The position numbers and the translations under genes were made by a program. From the NCBI GenBank assembly GCA_023260615.1, contig JALQUY010000084.1, positions 1-7,136 of the forward strand: 7,136 nucleotides of DNA, read 5' to 3'. Below the pieces are notes generated by a model. That model made no database searches and had not been told where the DNA came from. It was given only the letters and a program-made list of their open reading frames with translations. Positions 1 through 6,313 of the stretch are shown here, piece after piece. Position 1 is the stretch's first letter; every line of letters begins with the position of its first letter. The stretch comes from Schleiferiaceae bacterium (lineage in GTDB: Bacteria; Bacteroidota; Bacteroidia; Flavobacteriales; Schleiferiaceae).

Positions 1-975
1 GTTTGAGACGGAGGCGTATTTGGACGCGTATTGAATTTTAACCGCAGGATCCACACGCATGGCGCTGTCCCAAGTGCTAAGAACTAAATCCCGCATGGCT
101 ACGCGGACAGGAAGCATCACATCCAACTGCTGAGCCACTTCGGACACGGGCAAGTAGCTGGTGGTACGGCCGGGGAAGCCATAAATCATGGAGAAATCGC
201 CCTCTTCGCTTCCTTTTAGGCTAACCACCAAAGGCTTTTTCACCTGCATGGGGACGTTGTCTGCGCTGTATTCCGCAGGACTACCGTCAGGGGCCGTGTA
301 GATTCGGAACATGGAGAAGTCCCCCGTGTGACGTGGGAAGACCCAGTTGTCCGTATCCGCCCCGTACTTACCCACCGCACTGGGTGGAGCTCCAACAAGA
401 CGAACGTCGGAATAGCGGCGTGCAATGGTGAGTTCGTACTCGTTGCCCGCGTACGTGGCATCAATATGACCCATGTAGCCGTCTTTAGAGGGGTAGTTCG
501 CCATTTTAACTTCGAGAACCTCAGCGATGGCTTCGCGTTCGCTCTTGCCTTGCGCGATCAGTGGAAATACATCCAGACTCACGTTCTCCATTTTTACAAT
601 GAAATCCACATAGAGTCCGGGATTAGGCTTTTCGTCAGCGAAGGTTTCGGCCCAAAAACCATCCTTCAAATAGTTGTTTTCCAGGGAACTATGCGATTGA
701 ATCGCATCAAACCCACAATGGTGATTGGTGAGTACCAAGCCTTGGCTGGAAATCACTTCACCCGTACAAAAGCCGCCAAAGTGAACCACGACATCGTTAA
801 GGCTACCGGAACCTCCTTCTGAATAGATATCGCTCCAGGACATCTTCATGCCCATGGCTTTCATTTTATCGTATTGAGCAGCAGCATCTTCTGGGAACCA
901 CATTCCCTGCCCTAACCCATTAAAACTGAGTGCCGTCAAGGCGGTCACTGTAAAAATTGAGGTGTATTTGCGCAT
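1..975 (-). CDS. S46 family dipeptidyl-peptidase (DPP7/DPP11-like), N-terminal part
   Basis: This is a secreted serine exopeptidase that removes dipeptides from the N-terminus of peptides in the periplasm, part of the peptide-feeding pathway of Bacteroidota. The reading frame, translated by hand from the ATG at 975, runs off the window after 325 codons; family members are about 700-720 residues. A signal peptide covers residues 1-23 (MRKY, hydrophobic stretch, ending near GLGQ), followed by GMWFPED, a typical S46 opening. The catalytic histidine lies in TNHHCGFDAI (residues 83-92), and the catalytic aspartate should lie in the conserved DTDNWVFPRHTGDFSMFR block (207-224). C70 and C87 flank this region and are a plausible disulfide. 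The catalytic serine and the residue that separates DPP7 (hydrophobic P1) from DPP11 (acidic P1) are beyond the window edge, so specificity cannot be assigned. It is divergent from the lipoprotein gene, with only 24 nt between starts. Confidence 0.95.
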   Translation of the reverse strand, partial: MRKYTSIFTVTALTALSFNGLGQGMWFPEDAAAQYDKMKAMGMKMSWSDIYSEGGSGSLNDVVVHFGGFCTGEVISSQGLVLTNHHCGFDAIQSHSSLENNYLKDGFWAETFADEKPNPGLYVDFIVKMENVSLDVFPLIAQGKSEREAIAEVLEVKMANYPSKDGYMGHIDATYAGNEYELTIARRYSDVRLVGAPPSAVGKYGADTDNWVFPRHTGDFSMFRIYTAPDGSPAEYSADNVPMQVKKPLVVSLKGSEEGDFSMIYGFPGRTTSYLPVSEVAQQLDVMLPVRVAMRDLVLSTWDSAMRVDPAVKIQYASKYASVSN

Positions 976-995
976 CCCGTAAAGATATATCTTCG
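968..995 (+). promoter_or_regulatory. Candidate promoter of the TlpA-like lipoprotein gene
   Basis: TTG (968-970), 17 nt, then TATCTTCG (988-995) matches five of six fixed positions of the Bacteroidota -7 box. Its -33 element lies inside the first codons of the peptidase gene. The -7 box ends four bases before the ATG at 1000, which predicts a leaderless or nearly leaderless transcript. The box shares the 12-bp perfect palindrome AAGATATATCTT (982-993) with the opposing promoter. Confidence 0.4.
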
Positions 996-1014
996 CGGCA
1001 TGAAAGCATTCAAA
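980..1014 (-). promoter_or_regulatory. Candidate promoter of the S46 peptidase gene
   Basis: Read on the minus strand, TTTG (1014-1011), 23 nt, then TATCTTTA (987-980) matches the Bacteroidota form TTG-N(17-23)-TAnnTTTG at five of six fixed positions of the -7 box. The box ends only four bases before the ATG at 975, so transcription would start at or very near the start codon. The -33 element lies inside the coding region of the opposite gene. Confidence 0.4.
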
Positions 1015-2121
1015 TTCCTTTTGGCTTCTGGAGCCTTAGCGCTCATGGTAGCCTGTCAACCCAGCGACCTCAAAATTGAGATTGCCCTGGAGAACTTCAA
1101 CCCTTCCGAAGAGGAAGGCTGGGCGACCATTATGGTTCGCGACACTGCTGACTGGTACGCGGCGGATTCTATCGTTTTAGAGAACGGCAAAGGCACCTTG
1201 TCATTTGCCCCTGCAGGCCCCACATCCTTTTATGTGCGCATTGCGGGCCTTCCCCAACCCATCGCCGGATGGGGCTACCGTGGCACGCTGACCCTGACGG
1301 GCGATGCGAGCGAGGTACCCTTCACAGGCCGCTTGGAAGGCACAGAAGAAATGACGGCATTTAACACCTTCAACGACAAGCAGACCGCCTTTAGCGACTA
1401 CGCGCGCTCTTTCAATGAAACGTTGCAAGCGGCTGAGGCCATGGGCGATACAGCTACAGTAGACTCCATCAGCAACCACCTTCAGGCAGAATACGACAAG
1501 CTCCAAAAGGAGAACAAGAAATTCGCCATGGAGAACGGTGCCTTAGGCGCTTTGATCGCCAACCGCTACATGTACATGGAGGAAGTGGAGGTGCTCGACA
1601 GCGTCCTGATGGGCGTTCCCGAAGATGCCTACGGTTCTAACGACGTCAAAGTGCTCCAGGAGCGCGTCACGGCGTTGAAGCGCGTGGCTATCGGCCAACC
1701 TGTACTCGACCTGAACCAAAAAGACACCCTAGGCACCGATGTGAACTTGGTGAGCCTTTTGGGCCAAGGCTACACCTTGGTAGACTTCTGGGCTTCTTGG
1801 TGTGGACCTTGCCGCGCGCAGAACCCTGCCTTGGTTCAGGTTTACGCAGACTACCACGCCGCTGGTTTCCAGATTGTAGGGGTCGCTTTTGACGACGACT
1901 ACGGCAAGTGGATGGGCGCCATCAAAGAAGACGGTCTTACGTGGCCTCAGATGACGGACCTCAAAGGCTGGAACAACTCCGCCTCCAAGGCCTACTCCAT
2001 CCGTGCCATCCCACAGAACGTACTGATCGGCCCGGACCAAACCATCGTGGCACGCAACCTAGAGCCCAATGCACTTCGCGAATTCTTGGCGGCCAATCTG
2101 GTAGCTCCTACCGCGGAATAA
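1000..2121 (+). CDS. TlpA/ResA-like thioredoxin-fold lipoprotein with DUF4369-like N-terminal domain
   Basis: This is a membrane-anchored thiol-disulfide oxidoreductase of the cell envelope, of a type very common in Bacteroidota. The 373-residue product starts with a lipoprotein signal (MKAFKF, hydrophobic stretch, LMVAC) with the lipidated cysteine at residue 19. Residues about 25-115 form a beta-rich region resembling DUF4369, and about 125-220 are charged, helical and coiled-coil-like. The thioredoxin domain occupies about 232-365. It shows VDFWASWCGPC with the redox pair C268-G-P-C271 and the expected cis-proline, probably P338 in AIPQN. Family knowledge suggests reduction of periplasmic disulfides or cytochrome c thiols; the exact partner is unknown. 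Length and domain order are normal for the family. No ribosome-binding motif is seen. The gene stands alone, between a 24-nt divergent region and a strong terminator. Confidence 0.93.
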   Translation: MKAFKFLLASGALALMVACQPSDLKIEIALENFNPSEEEGWATIMVRDTADWYAADSIVLENGKGTLSFAPAGPTSFYVRIAGLPQPIAGWGYRGTLTLTGDASEVPFTGRLEGTEEMTAFNTFNDKQTAFSDYARSFNETLQAAEAMGDTATVDSISNHLQAEYDKLQKENKKFAMENGALGALIANRYMYMEEVEVLDSVLMGVPEDAYGSNDVKVLQERVTALKRVAIGQPVLDLNQKDTLGTDVNLVSLLGQGYTLVDFWASWCGPCRAQNPALVQVYADYHAAGFQIVGVAFDDDYGKWMGAIKEDGLTWPQMTDLKGWNNSASKAYSIRAIPQNVLIGPDQTIVARNLEPNALREFLAANLVAPTAE

Positions 2122-2143
2122 TCCCGGAAAAGAAAAAAGATGG

Positions 2144-2172
2144 AAGGGCGGCCCAGCAGGGCCGCCCTTTTT
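2144..2172 (+). terminator. Intrinsic terminator after the lipoprotein gene
   Basis: A perfect 9-bp GC stem (GGGCGGCCC at 2146-2154, GGGCCGCCC at 2159-2167) with an AGCA loop is followed by TTTTT (2168-2172). Two A:T pairs extend the base. It lies 22 nt after the stop codon, and it separates the lipoprotein from the transporter gene downstream, which must therefore have its own promoter. Confidence 0.9.
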
Positions 2173-2246
2173 CATTCCGCGCGTCGTGGGCACGGAAAAA
2201 ATGCAGAAATTCACAGACCCGTGATGCACCTTTAGCCCACCCACGC

Positions 2247-3698
2247 ATGGCAAAACCTACCCTCTCGTTCTCCCAAATCATCAACATGAACGTCGGATTC
2301 TTCGGAATCCAATACTCCTTTGGCTTACAGCAAAGTGCAGTTAACCCCATCTACGACATGCTGGGAGCTGCCCCGGACGAGCTGCCCATCCTGAATTTGG
2401 CAGGTCCCATGACGGGATTGCTCATCCAACCCATCATTGGCGCCCTGAGCGACAAGACCTGGTCCCCTCGCTTTGGTCGTCGTAAGCCCTTCTTCTTTAT
2501 CGGGGCCTTGCTGTGCAGCTTGACGCTCCTGATTTACCCCTTTAGCTCCACCTTGTGGATGGCTGCGGGATTGCTTTGGGTGCTCGATGCGGCCAACAAC
2601 ACCGCTATGGAGCCCTACCGGGCCTTTATAGCCGACAAACTCCCAGAGGAACAATACGGCACGGGCTACCTCTCCCAGAGCTTCTTCACAGGATTGGGCA
2701 TCACCTTGGCCAACGTGTCGCTCTTTGTATTCCAGAAGTACATTCCTGGCACCTATGGCAGCTTGCCTATCTGGGTCTACGCCAGCTTCTTTCTGGGTAC
2801 CATTTGCAGTATAGGTTCGGTCTGGTACAGCATGCGCAAAACTCCTGAAATTCCGCCTAGCGAGGAAGAAATCGCGGCCATTCGGGCGCACAATGAAGGC
2901 CTGCCGCACCCCGTCGTTCAATTCTTCCTCTCCATCCTCACCACGTTGATCGTCTTTGCGGTCTGCATCGCCCTCCTCCCGTTCTTGCTCTTTGACCGTC
3001 GCTTGCTGCACAAAGTGCTCGCATGGGCCGAACGCAAAACCCAGCTCCGCATCCTCTTCGCCCAAAACATGGAAATCGTCGATGCCATCCTGCACATGCC
3101 CAAAGTCATGTGGCAATTGGCCCTCGTCTACCTCTTCCAGTGGTATGCCCTCTTCGTTTACTGGCAAAACGCTGCCAAGTCCATCGCCCTCTCCGTTTGG
3201 AATGCCACCCCCATGGGCCAACCCGAAGCCTACCAAGAAGCCGTCGGCTGGACCGGCCTGGTCAATGGCTGGTACAACATCGTGACCTTTTTGAGTGCTT
3301 TTGCCCTCGTCGGATGGGCAAAGCGCTTTGGCCCACAACGCCTCCATGCTTTCTGTTTGGCCCTCGCAGGCGCAGGCCTTCTTGCTTTTCCCTTCATCCA
3401 CAACGCCTACCTCCTCTTCGCCCCCATGGCGGGCTTTGGGGTGGCCTGGGCCAGCATGATGGGCGTGCCCTACCTCCTCGTGGTGAACGACATTCCTAAA
3501 GAGCGCTACGGCGTCTACATGGGCATCTTGAACATGATGATCGTGATCCCCATGATCATCCAAACCTTGAGTTTTGGCTACATCGCCAAGCACTTCTTGG
3601 GCAACCACCCTGGACAGGCCATTCTGTTTGCGGGCATGCTGCTCCTCTTGGCGGCTTTGGCCACCTTGCGCATACAGCCCAAATCAGCCGCGGCCTAA
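2247..3698 (+). CDS. SLC45/sucrose-transporter-like MFS permease (probable sugar:H+ symporter)
   Basis: This 483-residue inner-membrane protein has about 12 hydrophobic segments. Early segments include residues 48-66, 82-98 and 102-118; the last group spans 340-475. Near the N-terminus MNVGFFGIQYSFGLQQS (14-30) is the form seen in bacterial SLC45-like proteins. The loop after segment 2 carries GALSDKTWSPRFGRRKP (65-81), matching the G-x-x-SD...S-x-x-GRR-x-P signature shared with plant sucrose transporters and animal SLC45. The expected activity is proton-coupled uptake of a disaccharide such as maltose or sucrose, but the substrate is inferred. A long charged region (about 250-288) separates the two halves. 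The start at 2247 was chosen because the homology begins there; the open frame continues upstream only through the preceding terminator. I see no convincing promoter box in 2173-2246. No sugar-utilisation genes are adjacent. Confidence 0.9.
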   Translation: MAKPTLSFSQIINMNVGFFGIQYSFGLQQSAVNPIYDMLGAAPDELPILNLAGPMTGLLIQPIIGALSDKTWSPRFGRRKPFFFIGALLCSLTLLIYPFSSTLWMAAGLLWVLDAANNTAMEPYRAFIADKLPEEQYGTGYLSQSFFTGLGITLANVSLFVFQKYIPGTYGSLPIWVYASFFLGTICSIGSVWYSMRKTPEIPPSEEEIAAIRAHNEGLPHPVVQFFLSILTTLIVFAVCIALLPFLLFDRRLLHKVLAWAERKTQLRILFAQNMEIVDAILHMPKVMWQLALVYLFQWYALFVYWQNAAKSIALSVWNATPMGQPEAYQEAVGWTGLVNGWYNIVTFLSAFALVGWAKRFGPQRLHAFCLALAGAGLLAFPFIHNAYLLFAPMAGFGVAWASMMGVPYLLVVNDIPKERYGVYMGILNMMIVIPMIIQTLSFGYIAKHFLGNHPGQAILFAGMLLLLAALATLRIQPKSAAA

Positions 3699-3722
3699 AA
3701 AACACAGCCGACACCAAAAAAG

Positions 3723-3750
3723 AAAAGCGCAGCTCTCGCTGCGCTTTTTT
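3723..3750. terminator. Bidirectional terminator between convergent transporter and fabG genes
   Basis: The stem is AAAAGCGCAGC (3723-3733) with GCTGCGCTTTT (3738-3748) around a TCTC loop. T-runs follow on the plus strand (3745-3750), and the A-rich stretch at 3715-3726 provides them on the minus strand. It lies in the 70-nt gap between the stops of two convergent genes and can serve both. Confidence 0.88.
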
Positions 3751-3768
3751 AATGGTCACAAGGACGAA

Positions 3769-4515
3769 TCAGGTCAACAAGCCTCCGTCCACTTGCAAGA
3801 CTTGTCCAGAGACGTAAGCCGCCAGATCGCTCGCCAAGAATACGCAGGCATTGGCTACATCCTCAGGCTGACCGCCGCGCTTCAAGGGGATAGCGTCGCG
3901 CCACGTTTGCACCACTTTTTCGTCCAGTACACCGGTCATTTCGGTCTCGATAAAGCCAGGAGCCACCGCATTGCATCGAACACCGCGCGAACCCAGTTCG
4001 AGCGCCACGGACTTGGTAAAGCCGATGATGCCCGCCTTGGAAGCTGCATAGTTGGATTGACCCGCATTGCCTTTGATGCCCACGATGGAAGAAATATTGA
4101 TGATGCTGCCGCTGCGCTGTTTGATCATGTAGCGTTGTGCGTGCTTCGTCGTGTTGAAAACCGACTTCAAGTTGGTGCTGATCACGCTGTCAAAATCTTC
4201 CTCGGTCATGCGCAGCATAAGGGTGTCGCGCGTGATGCCGGCGTTGTTGACGATGATGTCGATTTGGCCAAAGTGCTCAACGATGTCGTTGATGAGTTTT
4301 TCCGCCTGTTCGCCGCTGGACGCGTCCGAACGAAATCCCTTCGCCTCGCCGCCCAACGCGATGAGCTCAGCTTCGAGCGCTTGGCCTTTTTCCACGCTGG
4401 ACAAATAGGTGAAGGCTACTTTGGCGCCTTCTTCGATGAATCGCTGAGCGATCGCGCGTCCAATTCCCTTGGAAGCGCCCGTGACAAGCGCCACTTTGTT
4501 TTCGAGTAGTTTCAT
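3769..4515 (-). CDS. fabG: 3-oxoacyl-ACP reductase (FabG-type short-chain dehydrogenase)
   Basis: This is an NADPH-dependent short-chain dehydrogenase that reduces 3-oxoacyl-ACP to 3-hydroxyacyl-ACP in the fatty-acid elongation cycle in the cytosol. The 248-residue length is standard. The nucleotide-binding glycine motif TGASKGIG is at 12-19, NNAG at 90-93, and the catalytic set is N115, S143, Y156 and K160 (S-x12-Y-x3-K, in ISSIVG and SNYAASKAG). PGFIETEMT (186-194) and the VDGGLLT C-terminus are also FabG-like. It is the last gene of a minus-strand set, starting 9 nt after the PAP2 stop, and is followed by the bidirectional terminator. FabG is favoured over a generic dehydrogenase by its close match along the full length, but paralogues exist in many genomes and no other fab genes are adjacent, so the in vivo substrate is less certain. 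Confidence 0.93.
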   Translation of the reverse strand: MKLLENKVALVTGASKGIGRAIAQRFIEEGAKVAFTYLSSVEKGQALEAELIALGGEAKGFRSDASSGEQAEKLINDIVEHFGQIDIIVNNAGITRDTLMLRMTEEDFDSVISTNLKSVFNTTKHAQRYMIKQRSGSIINISSIVGIKGNAGQSNYAASKAGIIGFTKSVALELGSRGVRCNAVAPGFIETEMTGVLDEKVVQTWRDAIPLKRGGQPEDVANACVFLASDLAAYVSGQVLQVDGGLLT

Positions 4516-4524
4516 AAAGTGAAA

Positions 4525-5127
4525 TTAGTGTGTTTCGGTAAATCCTGACCACCGAATGCCCACATACGCGCATCCCAGACCCAAAAGGCCGCCCGCGATG
4601 ACATCGTGTAGCCAATGCATGTGCAAGTGAATTCGGCTAAATCCTACGCCCAGAGCTACCACCGCCATCGCCAGTGGAAATTGGTACTTCTTAGGCGCTA
4701 ACGTGGCCCATGCCGCCGTCCAGGCCACGCCAAAAGCGGTATGTCCGGAAGGGAAACTCTTATAAAAGCTCTTCACCAACCCCGGAAGCTCATGCACCGT
4801 TGGGAAAACGGTCCAGGGACGTGGACTGTCTGAAAACACCCACTTCATGCCTTGGGGAAGCACGATGGCCAGTAGAACCGTTGCGCCAAGTGCCTTTAGG
4901 GCAGCCATCCGTTTGTGGGTATCTGAATGCACCCTCCACAAGGCGAAAAACGCCAATGGCATGAGCCAGCCTTCGCCTAGCCGGGTCCACAGCTGGAAAA
5001 GGGGGTCCGCCCATAGCCATCGATCGTCCTGAATGCTGTGCATGAAGGCGTGAGAACCCACCAATACATACATCAAGCCCAAAAGAGCCCAAAACAGAAA
5101 AAACGTATGGGTGTAAGTTTTATTCAT
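4525..5127 (-). CDS. PAP2 family membrane phosphatase
   Basis: This is a 200-residue integral membrane protein of the PAP2/acid phosphatase superfamily, which dephosphorylates lipid phosphates such as phosphatidate, phosphatidylglycerol-phosphate or undecaprenyl pyrophosphate at the membrane surface. Hydrophobic segments lie at about 7-24, 53-65, 76-92, 130-143, 150-163 and 175-190. The three phosphatase motifs are visible: K95...R103-P104, then PSGH at 126-129, then SR (164-165)-x5-H171 followed by HD (174-175). Motif 1 has seven residues between K and RP instead of the canonical six. The substrate cannot be read from the sequence. It sits between the START-like gene (9-nt gap upstream) and fabG (9-nt gap downstream), so the three are probably cotranscribed. 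This context hints at lipid or envelope metabolism. Confidence 0.9.
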   Translation of the reverse strand: MNKTYTHTFFLFWALLGLMYVLVGSHAFMHSIQDDRWLWADPLFQLWTRLGEGWLMPLAFFALWRVHSDTHKRMAALKALGATVLLAIVLPQGMKWVFSDSPRPWTVFPTVHELPGLVKSFYKSFPSGHTAFGVAWTAAWATLAPKKYQFPLAMAVVALGVGFSRIHLHMHWLHDVIAGGLLGLGCAYVGIRWSGFTETH

Positions 5128-5136
5128 GGCACCTGC

Positions 5137-5523
5137 TTAGGAACCAATCGTGCGAAGCAAGGTGGTGATTTGGCTTTGCCACAGGAGACGCATTTCTTGC
5201 TCCTCTTCGGGCTCCACGTGGTCGGTAACGGTTAACATACCGTCGCCCGTTAGTTCGTCTACTTCAATGCGGAATTCAAAGGAGAATTTTTCATCGCTCT
5301 CGTCGTGCTCCCATTTGTATTGAATGAACTGGCTTTGTTTTTTTCGGACCAAAAAGGCGATTTCCTCCGAATCCCCCCACATGAAGGTGTACTTGTCCCC
5401 ACGCGAATTCACATCATCGCAAAACCACTCTGCCAATCCACTGGGTGTGGACAGGAAGTTGTACAACATAGCCGCCGAACTGCGGACTGGGAATTCAAGG
5501 ACAATTTTCTTGCGATCGGACAT
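5137..5523 (-). CDS. START-like (SRPBCC/AHA1-type) domain protein, conserved in Bacteroidota
   Basis: This small cytosolic protein of 128 residues belongs to the START-like/AHA1 group of helix-grip folds, which have a hydrophobic cavity. I recognise the Bacteroidota-specific form by FPVRSSAAMLYNFLSTPSGL (11-30), EWFCDDVNSRGDKYTFMWG (32-50), an acidic middle (72-79) and the C-terminal helix LLWQSQITTLLRTIGS (113-128). No function is established for this subfamily and no catalytic residue is apparent. The frame stays open upstream to a TTG at 5550, but the ATG at 5523 is the better start because family members begin MS-basic-basic there, and the upstream codons overlap a promoter-like box. It is the first gene of a minus-strand operon with PAP2 phosphatase and FabG. 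Confidence 0.88.
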   Translation of the reverse strand: MSDRKKIVLEFPVRSSAAMLYNFLSTPSGLAEWFCDDVNSRGDKYTFMWGDSEEIAFLVRKKQSQFIQYKWEHDESDEKFSFEFRIEVDELTGDGMLTVTDHVEPEEEQEMRLLWQSQITTLLRTIGS

Positions 5524-5546
5524 GGTGGAAACAAAGCGTTTGAGCC

Positions 5547-5577
5547 GCAATATAGGCCTTCATTGCAAACTGCAAAA
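5547..5577 (-). promoter_or_regulatory. Candidate promoter of the START-PAP2-fabG operon
   Basis: Read on the minus strand, TTTTG (5577-5573), 18 nt, then TATATTGC (5554-5547) resembles TTG-N(17-23)-TAnnTTTG, with four of six fixed -7 positions matching. It would give a leader of roughly 15-20 nt before the ATG at 5523. The divergent tRNA promoter begins about 50 nt away. Confidence 0.38.
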
Positions 5578-5624
5578 CCCATTTTGGGCCAAACTTGCCA
5601 TCTTTACAAAATTCATCTTTGCAA

Positions 5625-5655
5625 TTGCCCAAATGCCTCTCTTGCCCTATTTTTG
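5625..5655 (+). promoter_or_regulatory. Promoter of the tRNA-Met gene
   Basis: TTG (5625-5627), 20 nt, then TATTTTTG (5648-5655) is a perfect match to the Bacteroidota primary-sigma consensus TAnnTTTG with standard spacing. Transcription would start about 4-6 nt before the mature tRNA 5' end at 5667, as expected for a single stable RNA gene. Confidence 0.75.
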
Positions 5656-5666
5656 CCGCCTCTCAC

Positions 5667-5740
5667 GGCGAGGTAGCTCAGATGGTTAGAGCGCAGGATT
5701 CATAACCCTGAGGTCGGGGGTTCGATTCCCCCCTTCGCTA
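5667..5740 (+). tRNA. tRNA-Met (anticodon CAU), probably elongator
   Basis: A complete 74-nt cloverleaf can be folded by hand. The acceptor arm is 5667-5673 with 5733-5739, and the D stem is GCTC/GAGC (5676-5679, 5689-5692). The anticodon stem is 5694-5698 with 5706-5710, anticodon CAT is at 5701-5703, and the T arm is GGGGG-TTCGATT-CCCCC (5716-5732). The discriminator is A5740; CCA is not encoded (ACA follows). G1:U72 and G6:U67 are wobble pairs and A31-C39 is a mismatch. The paired 1:72 position argues against an initiator tRNA. A tRNA-Ile2 whose CAU is modified to lysidine-AU cannot be fully excluded by eye. The gene marks the border between GC-rich and AT-rich DNA. Confidence 0.93.
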
Positions 5741-5746
5741 CAAAAT

Positions 5747-5790
5747 ATAAAACCCTTAACCATAAATAGTTAAGGGTTTTATTTATTTAT
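5747..5790 (+). terminator. Terminator of the tRNA-Met transcript
   Basis: A perfect 14-bp inverted repeat (5747-5760 with 5769-5782, core AAAACCCTTAAC/GTTAAGGGTTTT) with an 8-nt loop (CATAAATA) starts 6 nt after the tRNA end and runs into an AT-rich T-containing tail. The symmetric AT ends could also stop the converging minus-strand gene that ends at 5800. Confidence 0.75.
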
Positions 5791-5799
5791 AAATAAATT

Positions 5800-6243
5800 T
5801 TATTTCATCCTGAAATAAAAACGAGTGATAAATATTCCATCTCCGTCGCCTTTTCCAGCATCACTTTCAACACCACTAACAATATTGATTAATTCCCAAC
5901 CTTCACTACTATATTTGTTTAATAAAGAAGTTACCATTGCATCATTTGAAGCAATATTTTGAAAATTAATCCCAACTAAACTAAAAAAGTTAACCAAAGT
6001 CGACTCTTTAAGATCGTCAATTTTAACATCACTTCGATCCTTATCCGTTTTGTCCTTACCATCCTTAGTCCTAACTGTTGTGAATTGTGTATAATCTACT
6101 TCAGCTCCATTTTCAATAATTCTAGAACGACCAACTCCCCCTGGGACAACAGATTCGATAGTGGTAACAATTTTATACTTGTAAGCTTGCGCAAGTGATC
6201 CTATTGAAACTAATAGAAAACTACAAAAAATAATTTTTTTCAT
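5800..6243 (-). CDS. Small secreted protein with DUF4177-like C-terminus, function unknown
   Basis: I do not recognise a characterised function. The 147-residue product begins with a clear Sec signal peptide (MKKIIFCSFLLVSIGSLAQA, 1-20, cleavage probably after AQA) and lacks a lipobox, so it should be periplasmic or exported. After YKYKIV (21-26) comes a strongly charged K/D-rich stretch (59-75). The C-terminal part has LLNKYSSEGWELINIVSG (107-124) and ends in FYFRMK. This resembles the DUF4177 pattern, where a Y-x-Y-K-V strand, a GWEL motif and a final aromatic-basic strand form one small domain; here the first strand and GWEL are separated by an unusually long insert. A TATACTTG box on the minus strand (6281-6274) is a possible -7 element, but no -33 element lies at proper spacing. 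The gene is divergent from arsR across a 102-nt AT-rich region and converges on the tRNA. Confidence 0.8.
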   Translation of the reverse strand: MKKIIFCSFLLVSIGSLAQAYKYKIVTTIESVVPGGVGRSRIIENGAEVDYTQFTTVRTKDGKDKTDKDRSDVKIDDLKESTLVNFFSLVGINFQNIASNDAMVTSLLNKYSSEGWELINIVSGVESDAGKGDGDGIFITRFYFRMK

Positions 6244-6313
6244 TTTAAAAAGATTTGGTGATTATTACTTCAACAAGTATACAAAAAATTAAATCAATAA
6301 ATTTTAAATTATT

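Noticed and set aside
328..822. Plus-strand open frame (164 codons) inside the S46 peptidase gene
   Set aside because: The minus strand encodes conserved S46 motifs over this whole interval, so the plus frame is a shadow.
1908..2246. Upstream extension of the transporter frame
   Set aside because: The extension overlaps the end of the lipoprotein gene and reads through a strong terminator at 2144-2172. Homology starts at the ATG at 2247.
2325..3608. Long minus-strand open frame (427 codons) opposite the transporter
   Set aside because: Its translation is rich in H, D, E, G and Q with no family resemblance, and it mirrors GC-rich codons of a clearly real membrane protein. It also runs through the coding strand without a promoter or terminator.
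3574..4509. Plus-strand open frame (311 codons) opposite fabG
   Set aside because: It overlaps the transporter end, the bidirectional terminator and the full fabG gene, whose catalytic residues are intact on the minus strand. The translation is low in recognisable structure.
5524..5550. TTG start at 5550 for the START-like protein
   Set aside because: The ATG at 5523 fits the family start (MS followed by basic residues), and the extra codons overlap a promoter-like box.
5667..5740. Initiator tRNA (fMet) identity
   Set aside because: Initiator tRNAs have an unpaired 1:72 position and three G:C pairs at the base of the anticodon stem. Here 1:72 is G:U and the stem has A31-C39.
5747..5782. 14-bp inverted repeat after the tRNA as a transposon end or att core
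   Set aside because: Its position directly after the tRNA, 8-nt loop and T-rich tail fit a terminator, and no second copy is seen elsewhere in the window.
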